From: Channa striata
Lineage: Eukaryota > Chordata > Actinopteri > Anabantiformes > Channidae
NCBI GenBank assembly: GCA_033026295.1
Contig: CM065175.1
Location: 3,549,159-3,613,158 of the forward strand
Direction of reading: 5' to 3'
Length of the DNA: 64,000 nt
The notes beneath the pieces were generated by a model, which worked only from the letters and a program-made list of their open reading frames with translations, searched no databases and had not been told where the DNA came from. Numbering within the stretch: the stretch's first letter is position 1; every line of letters starts with the position of its first letter. This document shows, one piece after another, positions 59,801 to 64,000 of the stretch. The translations under genes and the position numbers were made by a program.

Positions 59801-60060
59801 AGGTGGTTAAGAGCCTGACTCAGGAGGAACGGGTTCTTCTGCTGCAATTTGTCACTGGAAGGTTTGTCTTCTGGATCTTCACTAAATGTTTTACTCAAAA
59901 TAAAAACTGCAAATATCTATTAAAATAAGGTGTCCTTCTCTATCAGTTCTAGGGTTCCTCATGGTGGCTTTGCCTACTTGATGGGTGGCAGCGGTTTACA
60001 GAAGTTCACTATTGCAGCAGTGCCATACACTCCCAATCTACTGCCTACCTCGAGTACCTG
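38846..60060 (+). CDS. hace1: HECT domain and ankyrin repeat E3 ubiquitin ligase 1 (last exon outside window)
   Basis: E3 ligase that ubiquitinates GTP-bound Rac1 for degradation; a tumour-suppressor and redox-control gene in vertebrates. Coding exons: 38846-38933, 40638-40692, 40891-40980, 41563-41667, 41887-41962, 42110-42241, 44151-44233, 44452-44548, 44893-44994, 45075-45181, 46013-46163, 46708-47012, 47494-47562, 47709-47796, 49629-49740, 51966-52063, 52205-52292, 52383-52532, 52652-52848, 54055-54186, 58868-58966, 59791-59861 and 59947-60060. All junctions are GT-AG and keep frame, giving 869 codons plus two bases. The order is N-terminal helix, ankyrin repeats, middle region, HECT. Only the final exon (catalytic Cys and about 33 more residues in human) is missing. 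An in-frame ATG also precedes the chosen start at 38843; 38846 matches the family start MERAMEQLN. Confidence 0.96.
39597..39720 (-). mobile_element. L2/V-SINE-type 3' tail fragment in hace1 intron 1
   Basis: Reverse complement contains TTTCTTTGGATAAATGTGTC followed by TGTCAAATGAGTAAATGTAA, a diverged copy of the hairpin tail also seen at 58365-58412. The upstream part (GGCTGCCACGCAGGGTGCTG on the + strand) belongs to the same insertion. Confidence 0.55.
41170..41360 (+). mobile_element. RTE fragment containing only the 5' end, in hace1 intron 3
   Basis: From TCTAGCCACAGGGATTGCAA to GGCCTGGGTTAACAACGACC (41171-41342) it follows the 5' end of the RTE copies at 2561 and 62366 without interruption, then stops and continues in an unrelated AT-rich tail (TGTATAATAATTAATAAA). 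A possible 7-bp duplication, AAATACG, flanks it at 41163-41169 and 41361-41367. LINE fragments normally keep the 3' end, so this piece is atypical. Confidence 0.65.
42242..44150. other. hace1 intron 6
   Basis: About 1.9 kb, AT-rich, with no exon and no repeat that I can name. A GGGGTTAAAGTCTGGCTGCT stretch near 42590-42660 is GC-richer and could be a repeat piece. Confidence 0.4.
45420..45625. mobile_element. Tc1-like transposon scrap in hace1 intron 10
   Basis: Contains CCCCCATAACATGATGCTGC and CACCAGCATGCTTCACTGTA followed by GGGACGGTATGATG, a phrase common in decayed Tc1-type fish transposons. No ends or frame identified. Confidence 0.45.
46708..47012 (+). other. hace1: hace1 exon 12: middle region with poly-serine tract
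   Basis: The largest coding exon, residues 363-464. Its ends are conserved (LELLWHSLEEWLVLISTEL and [20 protein letters not shown]) while the centre is a low-complexity loop with seven serines at 390-396 and little likeness to the mammalian loop. This is the fast-evolving linker between the ankyrin half and the HECT half. Confidence 0.85.
47881..47912 (+). mobile_element. Short L2/V-SINE tail fragment in hace1 intron 14
   Basis: GTCTGCCAAATGACTAATTG then TAAATGTAAA matches the tail of the LINE at 56303-58412. Only the terminal 30 bases remain. Confidence 0.5.
48180..48665 (+). pseudogene. Tc1-like transposase remnant in hace1 intron 14
   Basis: Decayed transposase: a frame at 48341-48595 includes GGGLSVMVWKSCAVSG and LYQRILKQNMSSSV, which correspond to the central DDE region (WGGGSVMVWGC-type block), and TTTTGGAGTGGCCTAGTCAA followed by AATCCAGACATAAGC at about 48622-48657 corresponds to the WPSQSPDLNP block. 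Stops and small deletions show it is dead. A different lineage from the 31-kb copy, judging from these blocks. Confidence 0.7.
49250..49600. other. Candidate conserved non-coding element in hace1 intron 14
   Basis: A low-repeat, base-balanced stretch just before exon 15 with an octamer ATGCAAAT (49447-49454). A 150-residue antisense frame crosses it and runs into exon 15, but has no family likeness, so a non-coding element is the better reading. Conservation was not tested. Confidence 0.3.
49808..50790. mobile_element. DNA-transposon-like dispersed repeat in hace1 intron 15
   Basis: Begins ACAAACCCCAATTCCAGAAA then AGTTTGGAC, a terminus I recall from an abundant fish DNA repeat (the AACCCCAATTCCAAAAAAGTTGGG type). 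Short degraded coding-like pieces follow (50265-50477). The right end is not clear, and the superfamily is uncertain. Confidence 0.5.
51265..51565. repeat. Dispersed repeat interrupted by an L2 tail
   Basis: Phrases ACATTTGACCTCTGCATTTA, ACCCATC, GCAGTGAGCTGCCACAGCTG, then after an interruption AGGGACACACCTGGTAGG and CACACCGGGATTTGATCCCG match the copy at 24090-24275 in the same order. Its class is uncertain. In hace1 intron 15. Confidence 0.65.
51382..51472 (+). mobile_element. L2 LINE 3' tail nested in the repeat
   Basis: GACTTTATTATGTAAAGTTC, CTTGAGATGACCTTGTTGTA, AATTGGCGCTATATAAAAG, then five GAATT pentamers. It matches the tail of the L2 at 2365-2455 and interrupts the host repeat between GTGTCTT and GCTCAGGGAC, which are adjacent in the other copy. 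A severely 5'-truncated LINE insertion. Confidence 0.75.
52849..54054. other. hace1 intron 19
   Basis: AT-rich, with no repeat recognised. 53830-53960 is base-balanced, with AATTGATCTCTCAGCTTCAC and GACTAATTATGCATAAGC phrases that could mark a regulatory element; not tested. Confidence 0.3.
54230..54560. other. Candidate conserved non-coding element after hace1 exon 20
   Basis: Base-balanced, repeat-free stretch with GATGCAGGGATTGATTAACA, TTGTCTGGCAACTGGTAACT and TCTAATTAGCTAC (homeodomain-type TAATTA core). Selected by eye only; conservation unknown. Confidence 0.25.
55382..55453 (+). repeat. Direct repeat, copy A
   Basis: GTTATGTGCTGACAGTTGGT, TACTTATCATAGGTCGTAAC, ... AAAATGTGGAGTTAATGTCG, about 72 bp, recurs at 56230-56301 with few differences. 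In hace1 intron 20. Confidence 0.85.
55530..55830. mobile_element. Tc1/mariner-type MITE end
   Basis: CAGTGAGGTCCATATATGTT then TGGACTGTACTGCAC at 55518-55552 and CACCACTGTGGCTTTGGAAT match an abundant fish Tc1-type terminus by recall. The opposite end was not found before the second direct repeat. Confidence 0.5.
56230..56301 (+). repeat. Direct repeat, copy B
   Basis: Second copy of the 72-bp unit at 55382-55453, with a few substitutions and one short T/A length change. It ends exactly where the LINE at 56303 begins. Confidence 0.85.
56303..58412 (+). mobile_element. L2-clade LINE with UnaL2-type tail, in hace1 intron 20
   Basis: Non-LTR retrotransposon copy. LTETWI near 56600 and later pieces belong to the endonuclease half; YRPVSLLLFLAKTLERAVFN (about 57500) and HCYADDTQLFLSF (about 57858) are RT blocks, the second with an intact YADD loop; SDISAWMTERNLQLNISKTE (about 57940) is the C-terminal RT extension. 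The 3' end is TTGCTTTGGATAAAAGCGTC, TGCCAAATGACTAAATGTAA, the short hairpin and TGTAA-type tail of UnaL2-like LINEs. Frameshifts and deletions (for example between 57640 and 57720) disable it. A distinct lineage from the L2 copies at 1-2455 and 22455-23870. Confidence 0.82.
58844..58866. repeat. (TG)n at the hace1 intron 20 acceptor
   Basis: GTGTGCGTGTGTGTGTGTGC runs directly into the AG acceptor of exon 21. The usual polypyrimidine tract is replaced by TG repeats, an arrangement known at some vertebrate acceptors. Confidence 0.75.
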
Positions 60061-60454
60061 GTAATCACTCTGCTACTTTCTGACTCTTTCTGTTATGGTG
60101 AAGCCTTTCAAAGCTTGTAGTATTTCAGTAAGCTTCTTTCTGTTTTTGTCAAGTAAAAAAAAAGTGTAAAAACACACCCACACATTGGCGCAACATTGTA
60201 TTGTTACCCCCACTTCTGTGAGCGTAGGTGTAGTAGTAGCATTGGTATAAGAGGGTGTAGATCATTTGTTTCAGAATTTCTATGTTCTCTCTGGCTTAGA
60301 GTAGATAATTCTTGAAAAAATAGACTTGAAACTTAAACTTTCACAAGATCACAGAATTATCACCTGCTTATTTACTGATACGCTAACTTAATGGTATTTC
60401 TATTAATTGTTGTTATTTTGAGGAAATTCAGCAAATTTAGACAGATTTACATAT

Positions 60455-62366
60455 CTACTACTACTTCTCTTTCGGCTTTTCCCATCAGGGGTCGCCACAG
60501 CAAATCATCCTTTTCGAATTTACTCTATCCTGGGCATCTTCCACATCTTCCATCTTACACCAGCCAACCTCATGTCCTCTGTGAGCACATCCACATATCT
60601 CCTCCTTGGTCATCTTCTTGCCCTCTTGCCTGGCAGCTCCATCTCCAGCATCCTTCTACCAATATATTCACTATCCCTCCTCGACACATGTCCAAACCAT
60701 CTCAGTCTGGCCTCTCTGACTTTGTTGCTAACGCAGGCAACGTGCGCTGTCCCTCTGATGAACTCATTCCTTTTTCTGTCCAACCGTGTCACTCCTAAAA
60801 AGGGAACCTCAACATCTTCATCTCTGCTGCTTCCATCTCTGCCTCTTGTTTCTTGCTTCTAACCCATAGAGCAGAGCTGGTCTCACCACTGTCTTGTACA
60901 CCTTTGCTTTGAGTCTTGCTGACACTCTTCTGTCACACAACACTCCTGACACTTTCCTCCACCCACTCCAACCCGCCTGCACTCACCTCTTCACCTATTT
61001 TCCATACTCCCCATCACACTGAACTGTTGACCCCAAGTACTTAAACTCCTGCACCTTCTTCACCTCAGCCCCCTGTAACCTCACTCTTTTACCTGGCTCC
61101 CTCTCGTATAGACACATGTATTCTCTTCTTTCCAGAGCAAACCTCCACCTCTCCAGCTGTTCTTCCACCTGCTCTCACTGCAAATAACAATGTCATCTGC
61201 AAACATCATTGTCCAGGGAGATTTCTGTCTGACCTCATCTGTCAACCTGTCCATCAGCATAGCAAACATGAAGGGACTCTAAGCCGATCCTTGGTGTAGT
61301 CCCACCTCCACCTTGAACTTCTCTGTCTGACCTACAGCACATCTCACCACCGTCATGCTCCTGTCATACATGTCCTGATTTACTCTGACGTACTTCTCTG
61401 CCACTCCTGACAACCTCATACAGTTCCACAGCTCCTCCATCGGCACTCTGTCATACGCCTTCTCTAAATCCACAAAGATACAATGCAGCTCCTTCTGACC
61501 ATCTCTGTACTTTTCCATCAACAATCTCAAAGCGAAAATGGCATCAGTGATGCTCTCACAGGGCATGAAACCATACTGCTGCTCACAAATCTCCACCTCC
61601 TTCCTAAGCCTGGCTTCCACTACTCTTTCCCACAGCTTCATTGTGTGGCTCATCAGCTTTATTCCTCTGTAGTTGCTGCAGTTCTGCGTGTCACCCTTGT
61701 TCTTAAAGATCGGCACCAGTACGCTTCTCCTCCATTCTTCAGGCATCTTCTCACTTTCTAGAATCCTGTTAAACAGAGTCGTTAGAAACTCCACTGTTGT
61801 CTCTCCGATTTCCAGCTTTAGGCTCATCACCCTGTCTGAGACTCTTTTCACCTCTAGAAAATTGTTCACAAACTCCCTCTTCAGGATCAGTCCTACTCCG
61901 TTTCTCTTCCTATCCACACCATGGTAGTTTGTGTCCTCCTCCAATACTACGTGCTTTGCTGCCCTTCCACCTAGTCTTCTGCACACACAGTACATCTACC
62001 TTCCTTCTCTCCATCATGTCTGCCAGCTCTCTACCTTTCCCTGTCATTTTGCCAACGTTAAGAGTCCCTACTTTCAGATCTGAGCTCCTGCCTTTTCTCC
62101 TTTCTCTCTGTCCACAAACCCTTCTGCCTCCTCTCCTTCTTAAAACCAACAGTAATCCAATTTCCACCGGGACCCTGTAGGTTAACAGCACCGGTCGTTG
62201 TTAGCCCGGGCCTCGACCGATCCGGTATGAAATTGCAATGTATGACTCGCATGGTTGTTCTTGGCAAGTTTTGCGCTGGATGCCCTTCCTGACGCAACCC
62301 TCTCTATTTATCCGGGCTTGAGACTGGCACAGAAGTCTCTGGCTTGCAACCCCTGTGACTACATTA
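60455..62366 (-). mobile_element. RTE-clade LINE, 5'-complete, internally deleted, in the last hace1 intron
   Basis: A 15-bp direct repeat with one mismatch (GACAGATTTACATAT at 60440-60454; GACATATTTACATAT at 62367-62381) defines the ends. On the minus strand it starts TAATGTAGTCACAGGGGTTG and ends GCGACCCCTGATGGGAAAAG plus an AGTAG tail. The 238-codon frame 61995-61279 passes from the endonuclease start (KRVSDRVMSLKLEI) straight to TTVEFLTTLFNRILESEKMP and RT, so the endonuclease core is deleted; RT continues with VDLEKAYDRVP, and 61269-61081 holds MFADDIVICSES, the catalytic loop. The C-terminus is at 60792-60610. It has stops and frameshifts. The + copy at 2561-5855 has the reverse pattern of losses. 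Confidence 0.88.
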
Positions 62367-62381
62367 GACATATTTACATAT

Positions 62382-63854
62382 AAAGTGCCTTAATTGCTAT
62401 TTTAGAAGGATTAAATTAGTTAATTCTGTTTGTACACACAGTGTTAGATTACAGCACTTTTCCTAGTTTTAAAAAGCCAAAGGGCAGCCCTGATTTCATT
62501 CTGTCAGGGTTGAATTTAAGAGATCATTATTATGATCTCTCTTTCTCCCCTCAGCCCTGTTTAAGATTAAGGATGTTTTACACTCTGTCCCTTTGTGCCC
62601 TTTAAACAAACTCAGACTGAGCAGTCAGCATTTTTCGTGTATGTTATCACCCTAAACAAACTCAGACTCTTCTCAAATGAATCAAACTGAAATCAACTCA
62701 AGAGTAGGGAATAATGTGTATATTAAATACCTTTGCATGAAAATATTTTTAAATTGCAACATGTTAATATTCTGACTATTTTTTTAAATCTTTGAATGCA
62801 GGCGGAATAACAACTATAGTAATATTCCAATCATATTGCTACATACTTTCTCCTGAGCGCAGAAAAAGTCCAATGTAACAGTCTTTCAGAACATATTCTC
62901 ACCACGGCCAATGTACTTGTGGCTACCTGCACTGTAACTAAAGAAGGAGCTCTGAAAAGTCTTTGGGAAAGAGGCTGACTGCCATTGCCCATTAACTTGG
63001 AGTTTGACTGAATCTGAAATATTAGTGTGAGGTAAATTATTATTGGATGGAAAAATTTTTAGTGATCCACAGATATTCTTGAACCATGTAAAGTATTTAT
63101 TTTTCAATGTCTATAACAGGCTGTGCTAATCAAATTATAAGTGGTAAGGCCAAAGTTTTTAGAGTTGTTTAAGCAGTGGATCCTCTGCACGCAATATTGG
63201 TGAAAGTGTGCATCATCAGTTAGAAATCACAGACAGATTAAATACTGTACCTGTTTCTGAATGATAATCAAGTCACATTATTTTTATGGAATCACCTTTA
63301 AAGCTGGTTAATTGTTGTAAAATGTACTTATCTACACACCTGATGGAGGCCATTGGGCAGAGACCACAAGAAATGCAGTGACTCACTGTCACCAAGATTT
63401 AGCAGCACGCCTATGGCCTGCCAAACTCTACAGCACATCTCCTTCTACTGGGGTGCAAAGTGATTTACCAAATCAAATAACCTCAGTGAGCAAGACAGTT
63501 GCACAGCTGCAGTCTGCAACATGCACTGACATAAACACATGCACAGATTCTGAGATTCCATTAAAAAAAAAAAGACACTCAACTTACAGGATAAAATGCA
63601 CCTGCTGATAAAAATACAGTCTCACTTTACTGGACCTTGTGTCTGCTTCTTCTATATTAGATGTTATTGTTTGATGATGTAATGTGGAAGTATATCAGCT
63701 CTGCTTTATTGTTTACTGCTACACATAAAGTGGGAGCTGAGGTAAATACAGGCAAGCAGAATAAGTATTGTTATATTTTTTCTTCAAATGTAACATATTC
63801 TTATACCTGACCCACAGCAGAAAAATGCACCGCAACATTTATAACTTATTGTCT

Positions 63855-63857
<3 letters not shown>
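62382..63857. other. Distal part of the last hace1 intron
   Basis: No coding sequence matching the final hace1 exon was found. AGAGATCATTATTATGATCT (62519-62540 region) forms a 9-bp-stem hairpin. The rest is AT-rich without a recognised repeat. The frame at 63378-63608 has no family likeness. Confidence 0.45.
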
Positions 63858-63936
<79 letters not shown>

Positions 63937-63939
63937 GTA

Positions 63940-63970
<31 letters not shown>

Positions 63971-64000
63971 ATATGTATGTATGTATGTATGTGTGTATAT
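63858..64000. repeat. Compound (TA)n(TG)n(TATG)n microsatellite
   Basis: About 38 TA units from 63859 to 63934, then TG units to about 63963, then ATGT/TATG units to the window end. Simple-sequence DNA, probably length-polymorphic. Confidence 0.95.

Larger units (their letters stand above)
51966..60060 (+). other. hace1: hace1 exons 16-23: HECT catalytic domain
   Basis: Residues about 554-869. Landmarks are [20 protein letters not shown] (ex16/17), NPDYALFTQSADG, FRFAGQILGLALYHRQLVNI (ex18), [20 protein letters not shown] (ex19), [20 protein letters not shown] (ex20), ELLLSGMPEIDVQDWCRNTE (ex21), EERVLLLQFVTGS (ex22) and FTIAAVPYTPNLLPTSST (ex23). The next residue is the ubiquitin-accepting Cys, of whose codon only TG is in the window (60059-60060). 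A 4.7-kb intron (54187-58867) separates exons 20 and 21. Confidence 0.94.

Noticed and set aside
60061..64000. Search for the terminal hace1 exon
   Set aside because: No acceptor followed by a base completing Cys and an INMLKLPEY-like frame was found, so the exon must lie beyond the window.
63858..64000. CRISPR-like or satellite array
   Set aside because: Simple dinucleotide and tetranucleotide microsatellite in a vertebrate genome.

Overview
The window is nuclear DNA of a ray-finned (teleost) fish, probably a percomorph; the species cannot be told. Evidence is vertebrate genes with GT-AG introns, AT-rich introns, and the teleost repeat set: L2- and RTE-clade LINEs, Tc1/mariner transposons, a tRNA-derived SINE with a GCGCTATATAAG-type tail, and GAATT-pentamer LINE tails. 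Four protein-coding genes were read exon by exon, all on the + strand: popdc3 (15653-19231, 3 coding exons, 295 aa), bves/popdc1 (24400-29855, 7 coding exons, 357 aa, plus a probable non-coding first exon near 21150-21408), lyplal1 (32789-36970, 5 exons, 237 aa) and hace1 (38846 to beyond the window; 23 coding exons to 60060, 869 complete codons plus two bases of the catalytic cysteine codon). The last hace1 exon is not in the window.

Layout. 1-7.5 kb is a nest of retroelements: an L2-clade LINE cut by the window edge, a 5'-complete RTE-clade LINE with 22-bp target duplications that itself holds a 776-bp solo LTR with a 5-bp target duplication, and an internally deleted L2 copy. 7.5-15.5 kb has no gene I can recognise, only a SINE and a hairpin. 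15.6-30.3 kb is the popdc3-bves tandem pair of Popeye-domain cAMP-binding membrane proteins. 30.3-32.7 kb holds a Tc1 remnant and a short inverted-repeat transposon ending about 120 bp before the lyplal1 start codon. 32.8-37 kb is lyplal1. 38.6-64 kb is hace1, whose introns carry Tc1 remnants, LINE pieces, a second RTE copy (minus strand, 15-bp target duplications, in the last intron) and a terminal TA/TG microsatellite.

Relations between genes. popdc3 and bves are tandem paralogues with matching intron positions; both encode cAMP effectors of striated muscle membranes. lyplal1 (serine hydrolase / depalmitoylase family) and hace1 (ankyrin-HECT E3 ligase acting on active Rac1) are functionally unrelated neighbours. 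From general knowledge, human 6q21 has HACE1-LIN28B-BVES-POPDC3; here lyplal1 occupies the place of lin28b.

I did not find a previously undescribed system. The most unusual points are the transposon beside the lyplal1 promoter, the 5'-end-only RTE fragment, the two RTE copies with complementary deletions, and the layered insertions. Identifications rest on recalled protein families and reading of the sequence; no alignment was run.
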